In this document: piece by piece, positions 1 to 6,897 of the stretch | Layout of the letters: every line of letters begins with the position of its first letter | How positions within the stretch are numbered: the first letter of the stretch is position 1 | NCBI GenBank assembly: GCA_028875135.1 | Contig: JAPPFQ010000295.1 | Coordinates: forward strand, 1-12,536 | DNA: 12,536 bases | Source: Acidobacteriota bacterium | Lineage (GTDB): Bacteria; Acidobacteriota; Terriglobia; Versatilivoradales; Versatilivoraceae | Direction: 5' to 3' | Notes under the pieces: generated by a model | What the model was told of the DNA's origin: nothing | Seen by the model: the letters and a program-made list of their open reading frames with translations, nothing else | The model's database searches: none | Translations under genes and position numbers: made by a program

Positions 1-1254
1 CTGGAGAACCGTCTGCCCGTCATCTACCTGGTGGACTCCGCCGGGATTTTTCTGCCTTTGCAGGAAGACGTGTTCCCCGACACCGACGACTTCGGCCGGG
101 TCTTCTACAACAACGCCGTCCTGTCCGCCCGCGGGATTCCGCAGATCACCGCCGTCATGGGCTCCTGCGTAGCTGGCGGAGCCTATCTGCCGGTGATGTG
201 CGACAAGCTGCTCATGACCGAGGGAAGCGGGCTCTACCTGGCCGGACCGGCCCTGGTCAAGGCGGCCATCGGGCAGGAGGTGTCCAGCGAGGAGCTGGGC
301 GGCGCCGGGGTGCACGCCAGCCTCAGCGGCACTGTCGACTTCCGGGAAAAGGACGATCTCGGTTGTCTGCGCCGCATTCGCGAGCTGGTGGACAAAATGG
401 GCCGGCCGACGGGTTTCGGTCCGGATCGCCGTCCGCCGGTGGAGCCCCGCTACGACCCGGCGGAGCTTGGGGGAATCTTATCCGCCGATCCCGCCGGCGA
501 GTATGAAATCCGGGAAGTGATTGCGCGCTTGGTGGACGACAGCCGATTCACCGAGTACCGGAAGGACTACGGCCGGACCCTGGTTACCGGGTACGCGCGT
601 CTGGGCGGGTTTGCCGTGGGCCTGGTAGCCAATCAGAGGCAGCACCGGCAGAGGCAGGACGGACGCCTGGAAGTGGGCGGCGTGATCTACGCCGAGAGCG
701 CCAACAAGGCCGCCCGCTTCATGATGGACTGCAACCAGAACGGCATCCCGCTCGTTTTTCTGCACGACGTCAACGGCTTCATGGTGGGGAAGGAGGCCGA
801 ACACGGGGGCATCATCAAGGCCGGAGCCAGGATGGTGAACGTGGTCTCCAACAGTGTCGTTCCCAAGATCACGGTGATCCTGGGCGGCAGCTTCGGAGCC
901 GGCCACTACGCCATGTGCGGCAGAGCCTATGGGCCCAGGTTCCTCTACGCCTGGCCCAGCGCCCGCTATGCCGTAATGGGCGGGGAGCAGGCAGCCCGTA
1001 CCCTGGTGGACGTCCGGCTGGCGCAGCGGGAAAGGGAAGGAGACAGGTTGACGGATGAGCAACGCCGGGAACTGGCGGCCGAGGTCCGGGAGACCCTTGA
1101 ACACCAGGCCGACCCTCGCTACGGGGCAGCCCGGCTGTGGGTGGATGCCCTGATCGATCCGGCCCGGACCCGGGAGGTGCTCGTTCGAAGCCTCCAGGTC
1201 GCCGCCCTCAATCCGGAGGCGCCCCCCTTCAAGTTGGGCCCTCTTCAGATCTAG
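1..1254 (+). CDS. Acyl-CoA carboxylase beta (carboxyltransferase) subunit, methylcrotonyl-CoA carboxylase type, 5'-truncated
   Basis: Biotin-dependent carboxyltransferase that moves CO2 from carboxybiotin to an acyl-CoA. The reading frame is open from base 1 to a TAG, giving 417 residues. Family members have roughly 530-560, so about 120 N-terminal residues lie outside the window. The visible part starts at the LVDSAG segment and MGSCVAGGAY of the N-terminal carboxyltransferase half. The C-terminal half shows FLHDVNGFMVGKE, GGSFGAGHYAMCGRAYGPRFLY and VMGGEQAA. The MCGRAYxPRFLYxWP and GGEQAA strings are those of methylcrotonyl-CoA carboxylase beta (leucine and isovalerate catabolism) rather than generic propionyl-CoA carboxylase. 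A close relative such as geranyl-CoA carboxylase is possible. The biotin-carrying alpha subunit would be expected nearby, but nothing after the stop encodes it. It converges on the dehydrogenase at 1597. Family is confident; substrate is an inference. Confidence 0.93.
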   Translation: MENRLPVIYLVDSAGIFLPLQEDVFPDTDDFGRVFYNNAVLSARGIPQITAVMGSCVAGGAYLPVMCDKLLMTEGSGLYLAGPALVKAAIGQEVSSEELGGAGVHASLSGTVDFREKDDLGCLRRIRELVDKMGRPTGFGPDRRPPVEPRYDPAELGGILSADPAGEYEIREVIARLVDDSRFTEYRKDYGRTLVTGYARLGGFAVGLVANQRQHRQRQDGRLEVGGVIYAESANKAARFMMDCNQNGIPLVFLHDVNGFMVGKEAEHGGIIKAGARMVNVVSNSVVPKITVILGGSFGAGHYAMCGRAYGPRFLYAWPSARYAVMGGEQAARTLVDVRLAQREREGDRLTDEQRRELAAEVRETLEHQADPRYGAARLWVDALIDPARTREVLVRSLQVAALNPEAPPFKLGPLQI

Positions 1255-1596
1255 CGAGGCTGTGCCTCAGACCGGCAGGCAGGGGAAAGAGATATCCACA
1301 GAGGAAAACGACGAACCACAAATGGACACGAATGAACACCAATACACTGATTGAGGGGTTGTTGATTGGGGAACTTGATAATCGATATCGAGGGGTTTTC
1401 TACGACAGAAACGAAGTCGTTCCAGGGACACAAAATTGCAAAGGCATTTGAGCGCCCTTCTCGTTGAAATAGTTCGATCTTTATTTGTGTCTATTCGTGT
1501 CCATTCGTGGTTTGTCTTTATTGAGGATCGTCTGTTCCCCCCGGAATGATCCGGACAGCAAGGAGAGAACCGGGCTGACCACTATCCACTCTTCAC
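1255..1596. other. Convergent intergenic gap with inverted word repeat, no gene
   Basis: This 342-bp stretch lies between two convergent genes. It is clearly more AT-rich than its neighbours and is dominated by repeat pair A and the 137 bp between its arms. Short reading frames cross it (for example 1137-1451 and 1485-1772 on the plus strand), but none has a convincing ribosome binding site or family resemblance. I see no hairpin followed by a T run that would mark a classical terminator for either gene. Confidence 0.7.
1314..1512. repeat. Inverted repeat pair A, ~10-bp periodic words (arms 1314-1344 and 1482-1512)
   Basis: The left arm reads aaccacaaatggacacgaat and onward. The reverse complement of the right arm reads aaccacgaatggacacgaat and onward. 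Over 31 bp I count 27 matches, with weaker similarity extending about 13 bp outward. Inside an arm, a unit of the form CACnAATGnA recurs about every 10 bp. The whole structure is 199 bp with a 137-bp spacer. I see no flanking target-site duplication and no coding sequence inside. This word type is common in intergenic DNA of large-genome environmental bacteria, to my knowledge without a named family. Confidence 0.8.
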
Positions 1597-2565
1597 TCAT
1601 CCCGGGTGCAGCAGCACTTTCAGCGTGCCGGGGAATTGAGCCAGTCGGAATGCCTCTGGCGCCCGGGTCAGAGGCAGGGAATCCCGGATCAGCCGGCTGG
1701 GGCGGAGGCGCTTGCGGACCAGCAGATCGAGGGCCGGTTCGAAGCGGCCGCAGCGAGATCCCAACAGGGTGAGCTCGTCCACCACCACCGAAGCCGGATC
1801 GAATGACTGCCGCCCATGAAAGGTCGACTTCAGGACTACGGTGCCACGGGGTTTCAGGAGTCGAAGAGCAAGGTCCAGTCCCGACGGCGAACCGGTAGCT
1901 TCCACCACCAGTTCAAAGGAGCGGTGGGCCGCTTGGGTCGAGCGCAGGTGGAGGGTGCCGATCCCCAGGTCTTCGGCAAGGCGCATTTTCTCCGGATGCT
2001 TGCCAATCAGGGTCAATGGAGGGTGGGTGGGCCGCCTGGCCTGAGCCAGGACCATGGCGATCAGAAGTCCCAGCTTTCCGTCTCCCAGAACGGCGATCTT
2101 TTCGGCCCTTTGGATGTCGACTTGGTCTAGAATCTCACAGGCGGCCGCGACCGGTTCCACAAAGACCGCGTCGTCGTCGGAGACCGAGTCGGGAACCGGA
2201 TGGAGATTCTTATCCGGAAGGGTGAAGTACTCGCGAAAGGCGCCGTCCCGATTCAGAATTCCCAGCACCGAGCGCTGGGGACAGTGCCTGTCCCAACCGG
2301 ATCGGCAGAACTCGCAGCGGGAGCAGGCGGCGTTGATTTCTCCAACCACCCGGACGCCCACCAGAGACGGAGTCCTGGAGGATTCGACCCTGCCGACGAA
2401 CTCGTGGCCCAGCACGCCCTTGAACCCGAAGTACCCCCTGGTGATTTCAAGATCGGTGTTGCAGATACCCGCCTGGATGAGACGCACTACGCTTTCGTTC
2501 CCGGTGAACGCCGGTTTGGGCGCATCTACGACTTCAAGCTTCCGATCGAAAACAACCGCCTTCAT
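1597..2565 (-). CDS. Zinc-dependent MDR-superfamily alcohol/polyol dehydrogenase
   Basis: Medium-chain dehydrogenase/reductase oxidising an unidentified alcohol or polyol with NAD(P)+. Numbered from the first of two adjacent Met codons (2568; 323 residues), catalytic zinc ligands are Cys36 (GICNTD), His55-Glu56 (GHE) and Glu138 (VEPVAAA). Structural zinc ligands are Cys82, 85, 88 and 96. The Rossmann fingerprint GDGKLG is at 162-167. The start at 2565 is preferred because GGAG at 2571-2574 lies 5 nt from it but only 2 nt from the ATG at 2568. The residues after the second Rossmann strand (LIGKHPEK) lack the usual acidic cofactor-selecting residue, so NADP+ is possible. The pattern resembles threonine or sorbitol dehydrogenase-like members, at the short end of the family. 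The gene stands alone, divergent from 2759 and convergent with the carboxylase. Substrate unknown. Confidence 0.9.
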   Translation of the reverse strand: MKAVVFDRKLEVVDAPKPAFTGNESVVRLIQAGICNTDLEITRGYFGFKGVLGHEFVGRVESSRTPSLVGVRVVGEINAACSRCEFCRSGWDRHCPQRSVLGILNRDGAFREYFTLPDKNLHPVPDSVSDDDAVFVEPVAAACEILDQVDIQRAEKIAVLGDGKLGLLIAMVLAQARRPTHPPLTLIGKHPEKMRLAEDLGIGTLHLRSTQAAHRSFELVVEATGSPSGLDLALRLLKPRGTVVLKSTFHGRQSFDPASVVVDELTLLGSRCGRFEPALDLLVRKRLRPSRLIRDSLPLTRAPEAFRLAQFPGTLKVLLHPG

Positions 2566-2758
2566 CATCGCTCCGGGGTGAGGATGGGGTGAATCGACAG
2601 CGACTACCCCTCAAGACCGGGAAAGGATCTCTTCCCGGGGGCGCCGCTCTTCCGGCCGGCCATGCCGATCTCCCTCGGGCCTGTGCTTCCGCTTCGAAGG
2701 AAGCGAAAAAACCGGATTCATTCTAGGACAGTTCAGATTCCGTCGAGAGGACAATCGA
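2566..2758. promoter_or_regulatory. Divergent intergenic region between dehydrogenase and 2759 gene
   Basis: About 190 bp separate two divergent starts, so promoters for both should lie here. I see no strong -35/-10 pair. A 6-bp stem gcttcc/ggaagc (about 2686-2705) is followed by a run of six A residues on the plus strand. That orientation does not fit a terminator on either strand. The plus-strand gene is preceded by GAGAGGA (about 2744-2750) at a normal distance from its ATG. Confidence 0.4.
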
Positions 2759-3487
2759 ATGAAGCTCTCCAAAACGGCCAAGAAAAGGATTATCTGGGCG
2801 GCCGTGCTGGTGGCCCTGCTGGGTCTCCGCGTGGGTTGGATGCTCTACGACCGCAGCCGCCCTGTCACTCCCAAAAAGACGGCCGCCAAAAAAATTGAGC
2901 GGGATTACCTGGTGCGGCTACCCCGGTTCTACGTTTCGGGGTTCGAGGAGGCCAAGCGGCTGGTGGGGAAGCCGATCTGGGTGAAGAAGGCCTTTCAGTT
3001 GCCCTATTACCCCGTCGGCAGGAGCGGGAAGCCTGCCGCCGGAGGTGGGGGAGGGCTGCTTCCTGCCCTGGAAGAACTGGTGGTGAAAGAGGTGGTGGAG
3101 CAGCCCGCCCCGGGCCGGTCGGGAGACCGGCAGGTCCTGGCCGTCTTCGAGAGGCAAGGAATGGCCATGGGAACCGTCATCGGCACGTTTGACGGGAAGC
3201 GGCAACTCTACCAGATGGTCTTGGACCCGTTCTTCTTTGCCAAGGACCCCCGACAGCTCTACTCGCACTGGAGCGAGAATACCTGGAGACTCATCCGGGA
3301 CCACGAGTTGGCATCGGACATGACCTTTGCCCAGGTAGCACTCTCCATCGGAGACGGCAGGCTGGTTACCCAGGAAGCGGGAAACGTTCAGGTGTATGAG
3401 TTCAGGCGCAAGCCGGGAGGAGCACCCGGGCGGTGCCGGGTGCGCTTCAAGGGAGGACGGGTTTCCGAGTTCAAGGCGCTGGAGTAG
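2759..3487 (+). CDS. Membrane-anchored protein of unknown function, possible SmpA/BamE-like C-terminal domain
   Basis: 242 residues, not recognised as a named family. A basic N-terminus (KLSKTAKKR) is followed by one hydrophobic segment at about 11-29. There is no cleavage or lipobox motif, so it is probably an uncleaved anchor with the rest outside the cytoplasmic membrane. Residues 32-48 are basic and Pro/Ala rich. A Gly run at 95-99 probably links an N-terminal region (about 50-85) to the main domain (about 105-242). The end, with SDMTFAQVALSIGDG, then VQVYEF, then VRFKGGRVSEF, follows the GM-T-QV-LG / YxF / VxFxxGxV order of SmpA/OmlA (BamE-like) domains. That is an inference from pattern only. 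A GAGAGGA ribosome binding site precedes the ATG. The Na+/phosphate-type cotransporter starts 53 nt downstream, suggesting a two-gene unit. Confidence 0.75.
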   Translation: MKLSKTAKKRIIWAAVLVALLGLRVGWMLYDRSRPVTPKKTAAKKIERDYLVRLPRFYVSGFEEAKRLVGKPIWVKKAFQLPYYPVGRSGKPAAGGGGGLLPALEELVVKEVVEQPAPGRSGDRQVLAVFERQGMAMGTVIGTFDGKRQLYQMVLDPFFFAKDPRQLYSHWSENTWRLIRDHELASDMTFAQVALSIGDGRLVTQEAGNVQVYEFRRKPGGAPGRCRVRFKGGRVSEFKALE

Positions 3488-3527
3488 GCCACGGCATCCC
3501 TTTTTCATCTCAGGTCCGACAAGGGCC

Positions 3528-3534
3528 AGGAGGA
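3528..3534 (+). promoter_or_regulatory. Strong Shine-Dalgarno site deciding an ATT start
   Basis: AGGAGGA is the best ribosome binding sequence in the window after that of aspS. It sits between the stop of the upstream gene (3487) and the cotransporter. Six nucleotides separate it from ATT at 3541, which is in frame with the cotransporter. No ATG, GTG or TTG in that frame lies at a suitable distance. The next in-frame GTG is at 3580, inside the first hydrophobic segment. Confidence 0.65.
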
Positions 3535-3540
3535 ACAGTC

Positions 3541-4632
3541 ATTACCGTTCAACAATTTCTTGGCAAGCCGATCCTGAGAGTGTTGCTCCTGCTGGCGCTG
3601 CTCTACCTGTTCTTTTTGAGCATTTCCCTGATGGGGGCATCCTTCAAGTTCTTCGGCCACGGATTCGCCGAGCGCCTGCTGACCACCACCGCCAATCCGT
3701 TCGTGGGTCTGTTTATCGGAGTGCTGGCCACCAGCGTGGTGCAAAGCTCTTCGACCGTTACCGCCATGACGGTGGGACTGGTTGCCGGGGGAGCCCTGGA
3801 TGTTCAGGGGGCCATTCCCATCATCATCGGCTCCAACCTGGGCACCAGTGTCACCAACACACTGGTCTCGGTGGGCCATATCTCTCGACCTGAAGAATTC
3901 AGGCGGGCTTTTGCGGCGGCTACGGTCCACGACTTCTTCAATCTCATCCTGGTGGTGGTTTTTTTCCCCTTGCAGTTGTTCACCAACGTGCTGGGTCACG
4001 CTTCCTCCGTGCTGTCGGAGGTTCTCAGGGAGTTGGGGGGATTGCAGTTGGTCAATCCGATCAAGACCATCGTGGAGCCTGCCGTGAAGGTCATCGGTCG
4101 AGGGACCTCGGAGTCGGGAGCTGTCATGCTGCTCATCGCGGTGGCTCTCCTCTTCCTTTCGTTGCGCTACCTGGTGGTGGTTCTGAAATCCCTGGTGATC
4201 GGCAGGATCGGGCGATTCTTCAACCAAATCCTTTTCAGAACGGCCCCCAGAGCCCTGGTGCTGGGTGTTGTGACGACCATAGCGGTCCAGAGCAGCTCGA
4301 TCACCACCTCCCTGGCGGTTCCGCTGGCGGGCGCCGGCATTCTGTCGCTCATGCAGATTCTTCCCTTTACCCTGGGCGCCAACATAGGAACCACCATCAC
4401 CGCCATGCTGGCCTCTCTGGTGACGGGCAACCCGGCGGCTATCACGGTCGCCTTTGCTCACCTGCTGCTCAACCTGTTCGGGGTTGTGCTGGTCTGGCCG
4501 ATTCGGCGTGTTCCCATCGCCATGGCCGAGGTGCTGGCCGAGTGGTCGCTGAAATCCAGGCTGGTCCCCCTGCTGCACGTGGGGATGACCTTCTTTCTGC
4601 TGCCCCTGGTGTTGATCTATTTGACGCGATGA
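3541..4632 (+). CDS. Na+/phosphate cotransporter family protein (NptA/PF02690 type), probable ATT start
   Basis: Integral membrane transporter of the Na/Pi-cotransporter II-related family, expected to couple Na+ entry to phosphate movement. From ATT the protein has 363 residues and two inverted family repeats. Each carries the diagnostic QSSS motif (68-71 and 250-253), followed by GSNLGTSVTNT (97-107) and GANIGTTITA (279-288). Hydrophobic segments lie at about 11-30, 55-85, 133-150, 195-220, 237-275, 300-320 and 343-362. It lacks the C-terminal PhoU-like domain of longer members such as E. coli YjbB. The frame stays open upstream to GTG at 3433. That start would overlap the previous gene by 55 nt, has no good ribosome binding site and adds a non-hydrophobic stretch, so I prefer 3541. 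Family is confident; solute and direction are inferred. Confidence 0.88.
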   Translation: MTVQQFLGKPILRVLLLLALLYLFFLSISLMGASFKFFGHGFAERLLTTTANPFVGLFIGVLATSVVQSSSTVTAMTVGLVAGGALDVQGAIPIIIGSNLGTSVTNTLVSVGHISRPEEFRRAFAAATVHDFFNLILVVVFFPLQLFTNVLGHASSVLSEVLRELGGLQLVNPIKTIVEPAVKVIGRGTSESGAVMLLIAVALLFLSLRYLVVVLKSLVIGRIGRFFNQILFRTAPRALVLGVVTTIAVQSSSITTSLAVPLAGAGILSLMQILPFTLGANIGTTITAMLASLVTGNPAAITVAFAHLLLNLFGVVLVWPIRRVPIAMAEVLAEWSLKSRLVPLLHVGMTFFLLPLVLIYLTR

Positions 4633-4698
4633 GCAGGGCTCTTGGCGTGGGCTCGGCGAAATTCTTATACGACTACAGGATTGTACAGATATATCCGT

Positions 4699-6165
4699 TC
4701 ACATTTGTCTTGGTGAGGCCGGACGCAGGGCACCCGCCAGGCAGCAGCCGAAATTCACCAGCAGGCCGATGACGCCGGCATGGAATCCCCATAGCCGAGG
4801 ATAGCCCAGCCATGTCAGTCCCAGGCCGACCAGCAAGCCCGCCACCATTCCCGTAAACACGGTCTCTCCGCGGAGCCGCTTCCAGTAGAGGCCCAGGAAA
4901 AAGCAGGGAGCTATCTGGATGAGCACCTCGAACTTGAGCTCGAGCAGGCGGATCAGCGTATTCTGGGTGCCGATGGCGACGATCACCAGCATGGTGACGA
5001 TGATCCAGGAGCACCACTTGCCGACGGAGGTCAGCTCCGCCTCGTTGCTCTGGGGACGGAAGTAGACCTGGTAGATGTCCTTGGTGACCATGGAGGAGAT
5101 CGAGAGCAGGGCCGAATCGGCCGTCGACATCAGGGCCGCCAGGGCAGCCGCAAAGATGAGGACGACCAGCCAATACCCCTCGGTGGACTGGTTCATGATG
5201 AGGCTGCAGATCCGGGCCAGCACCTGGTCGGTTTCTCCGAGCGCCAGGCCGGGCAGGACCATGCTTCCGGTCACCCCGCAGATCATGGCGATCAGTGCGG
5301 TGGTGAAGGGCATGATGGTCATCAGGGCCAGGGACCGTTTGAGCACCCGGGTGGATCGGCTGGCGTAGAGGCGTTGGATGGCCTGGGGGTAGATGGCCGC
5401 CCCGAATCCAAAGAGGAACACGTAGCTGAGCCAGTTCATGCACCCCTCCAGGGTCGGCACCTGAACCTTGGCGGGGTCGATGCGGCTGAGATGCTCCACC
5501 ACCGCGGGCAGGCCGCCGGCCAGACCGGGCACCATGAAGAGAAGCATCAGGAAACCCGACAGCAGCAGGATGCCCTGGATCATGTCGGTCCAGGCTACGC
5601 TGCGCATGCCCCCCAGGGTCTCGTAGACCACCATGATGATGGCCAGGGTGATGATGCCGTAGGCGGAAGGGACGGCTCCGTTGGTGAGTCCCTCGACGGC
5701 CGCTCCTATGGCTCTCAGTTGGGCCAGGGTATAGTTGGCCAGGGCGTAGATCATCAGCAGGGTGGCGAGCAGGGTGAGCCGGGGCGAGCCGAAGCGGTGG
5801 GCGATGTAGTCTCCGGGGGTAATGAACTTCTTCTTCCGGGAGAGGGCCACCAGCCGTGGCGCAAACAGCAGGTACCCGGTGATTACCGAGAACATGAACA
5901 GGATGGAGGCGGTCCAACTGAAGCCGATGCGGTAGGAGATCCCGGTGTAGCCGAAGAGTGTATTGCCGCTGTATTGAGTGGAGTAAAGGGTGAGAAAGAG
6001 AGCCAGAAAGCCGAGAGACCGTCCCGCCAGGTAGTGGTCCGACAGACTGTGGCCCCGACTGCTTCGCCGCGCCAGCCAACCGACGCCGATGGTGGAAAAC
6101 AGGTAGAGGGCGATGACCGTCAACGCCCCCCAACCGAAGGTCAACTGGCTTTCACTGGCCCCCAT
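4699..6165 (-). CDS. Sodium:solute symporter, SSS family
   Basis: 488-residue Na+-driven uptake protein of the solute:sodium symporter family (PF00474, LeuT fold). Diagnostic signs are YLAGRSLG (45-52), the SSF signature region ETLGGMRSVAWTDMIQG (182-198) and AALMSTADSALLSISS (343-358). In the last, Ser347 and Thr348 align with the Na2-site residues of PutP. About 13 hydrophobic segments span the chain. The region before TM1 is short and there is no C-terminal kinase extension, so it is a plain transporter. It starts inside the small membrane-protein gene (14-bp overlap), with GGAAGAAG about 6 nt upstream of its ATG, suggesting translational coupling. It ends 66 bp from the convergent cotransporter, with no obvious terminator between. 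Substrate cannot be read from sequence; PutP-, PanF- and SglT-type members share these motifs. Confidence 0.93.
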   Translation of the reverse strand: MGASESQLTFGWGALTVIALYLFSTIGVGWLARRSSRGHSLSDHYLAGRSLGFLALFLTLYSTQYSGNTLFGYTGISYRIGFSWTASILFMFSVITGYLLFAPRLVALSRKKKFITPGDYIAHRFGSPRLTLLATLLMIYALANYTLAQLRAIGAAVEGLTNGAVPSAYGIITLAIIMVVYETLGGMRSVAWTDMIQGILLLSGFLMLLFMVPGLAGGLPAVVEHLSRIDPAKVQVPTLEGCMNWLSYVFLFGFGAAIYPQAIQRLYASRSTRVLKRSLALMTIMPFTTALIAMICGVTGSMVLPGLALGETDQVLARICSLIMNQSTEGYWLVVLIFAAALAALMSTADSALLSISSMVTKDIYQVYFRPQSNEAELTSVGKWCSWIIVTMLVIVAIGTQNTLIRLLELKFEVLIQIAPCFFLGLYWKRLRGETVFTGMVAGLLVGLGLTWLGYPRLWGFHAGVIGLLVNFGCCLAGALRPASPRQM

Positions 6166-6424
6166 GGGAGTCTTCTTCCCCGACAGTCGTCCAGTAGCGA
6201 GAGATCACCCAGCCGGTCCATCCGGCCAGCACCAGCACTGCGATCAGCGAGACCGCCACCCAGAGAGGCAGTCCCAGAACCAGCGGGCCCCGGTATCCGG
6301 CCGGCCAGTACCAGGGGATGGCGACCGCGTAAAGGAGCAGATAGACCAGCCACAGCCAGGGATGGCGGCGGGGTTCCCGGATGGGCTCGTCGGAGCCCTG
6401 GTCGTCGTTTTCGGCTGAATGCAT
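6152..6424 (-). CDS. Small two-helix membrane protein partnering the symporter (DUF3311/YhdT-like)
   Basis: 90 residues from ATG at 6424. Polar residues 1-20 are followed by helix 1 (about 23-40, WLWLVYLLLYAVAIPWYW) and helix 2 (about 48-72). The core between them has the P-x-x-x-G-x-P-x-W arrangement (GPLVLGLPLW) common to short proteins encoded just before SSS symporters, such as YhdT before PanF or DUF3311 members. The frame is open further upstream, with an ATG at 6482. The family-like part begins near residue 20, so the later ATG is preferred, although neither has a strong ribosome binding site. Its last 14 bp overlap the symporter start, a sign of a dedicated pair. Its role as an accessory or stabilising subunit is inferred from context. 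Confidence 0.8.
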   Translation of the reverse strand: MHSAENDDQGSDEPIREPRRHPWLWLVYLLLYAVAIPWYWPAGYRGPLVLGLPLWVAVSLIAVLVLAGWTGWVISRYWTTVGEEDSHGGQ

Positions 6425-6585
6425 GGAGTGGGGTTCCGTGAGAGGAGTCCCGGCTGTATCGCCTTGGCGGAAGGGGATCATACCATAGGTCCCATCCGGG
6501 TCCGGGCTATGCAGGATGGGTCTTGGCCGTGCCCCCGCCGTGCCGGGCAGATCATACGAGAGTGAAACCGGCTTCCTACATATTG

Positions 6586-6740
6586 AACATCGATGCACAG
6601 GATGCACAGGATAAACAGGATGAGAAGCTTCCTGCACCAGAAGTCGGCTCGGCCGATGATCCGATGAGGATTTGCGGATTCCCGGCATTGGGAGCCAGCC
6701 GTTTCCTGAAAAAATCCTGTGCATCCTGTGCATCGATGTT
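6586..6740. repeat. Perfect 27-bp inverted repeat pair B with 9-bp word periodicity (arms 6586-6612 and 6714-6740)
   Basis: The left arm begins aacatcgatgcacaggat. The right arm is its exact reverse complement over 27 bp, with a 101-bp spacer, giving a 155-bp structure. The left arm continues as four imperfect 9-bp units: gatgcacag, gatgcacag, gataaacag, gatgagaag (6592-6627). Perfect arm identity next to an unrelated-looking spacer suggests either selection on pairing or a recent or gene-converted copy. The loop is too long for an ordinary intrinsic terminator. No target-site duplication is visible at the edges. Confidence 0.9.
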
Positions 6741-6820
6741 AATGATCCTTGCAAATCACGATGGGGCGGGAAGCGCCCCCCTGGCTCCACTGCGGTCCTT
6801 GTTGCCCCCTCGCGGGCAAA

Positions 6821-6849
6821 TCCTTTATGTCCCTTGTGTCTTTCGTTGA
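6821..6849 (-). repeat. Degenerate copy of word repeat C
   Basis: The stretch tcctttatgtccctt matches 14 of 15 bases of tcctttgtgtccctt in the intact C copy at 6901-6936, in the same orientation. It then decays (gtgtctttcgttga). It lies 50 bp outside the methyltransferase stop and suggests that C words can accumulate locally. Confidence 0.6.
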
Positions 6850-6897
6850 CCCCCTTCCCGACCTTTGGCGCATTCCTATTGAGGCTTCTCCAACCCC

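Larger units (their letters stand above)
6425..6897. other. Intergenic gap with repeat pair B and one degenerate C word, no gene
   Basis: This 473-bp gap lies between the end of the methyltransferase and the start of the symporter operon, all on the minus strand. It must hold the symporter-operon promoter, but I find no convincing -35/-10 pair. It contains the 155-bp inverted repeat at 6586-6740 and a C-type word at 6821-6849. Reading frames here (6523-6849 and 6672-6938 on plus, and an N-terminal extension of the small membrane protein to 6790 on minus) translate repeat words such as MHRMHR and are not credible genes. Confidence 0.7.

Noticed and set aside
1333..1451. Small protein beginning MNTNTLIEG inside the pair A repeat, reminiscent of frames that precede GxxExxY proteins
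   Set aside because: It starts in a repeat arm and lacks the GxxExxY motif and any ribosome binding site. I treat it as repeat translation.
3505..4578. A 357-codon minus-strand frame opposite the cotransporter
   Set aside because: The translation is Gln/His/Arg/Gly-rich low-complexity material typical of an antisense shadow of a hydrophobic membrane protein.
4633..4698. Terminator between the convergent cotransporter and symporter genes
   Set aside because: No stem of useful length followed by a T run was found on either strand in these 66 bp.
5374..6441. A 355-codon plus-strand frame opposite the SSS symporter
   Set aside because: Same reason: compositionally odd shadow of a clear transporter gene, with no motifs.
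6592..6627. CRISPR-like array in the 9-bp unit tandem
   Set aside because: Units are 9 bp and contiguous without spacers, and no cas gene is present.
6425..6790. Extended N-terminus of the small membrane protein (containing MHRMHR words)
   Set aside because: The extension translates repeat pair B and unrelated intergenic DNA. The conserved two-helix part needs only the ATG at 6424.
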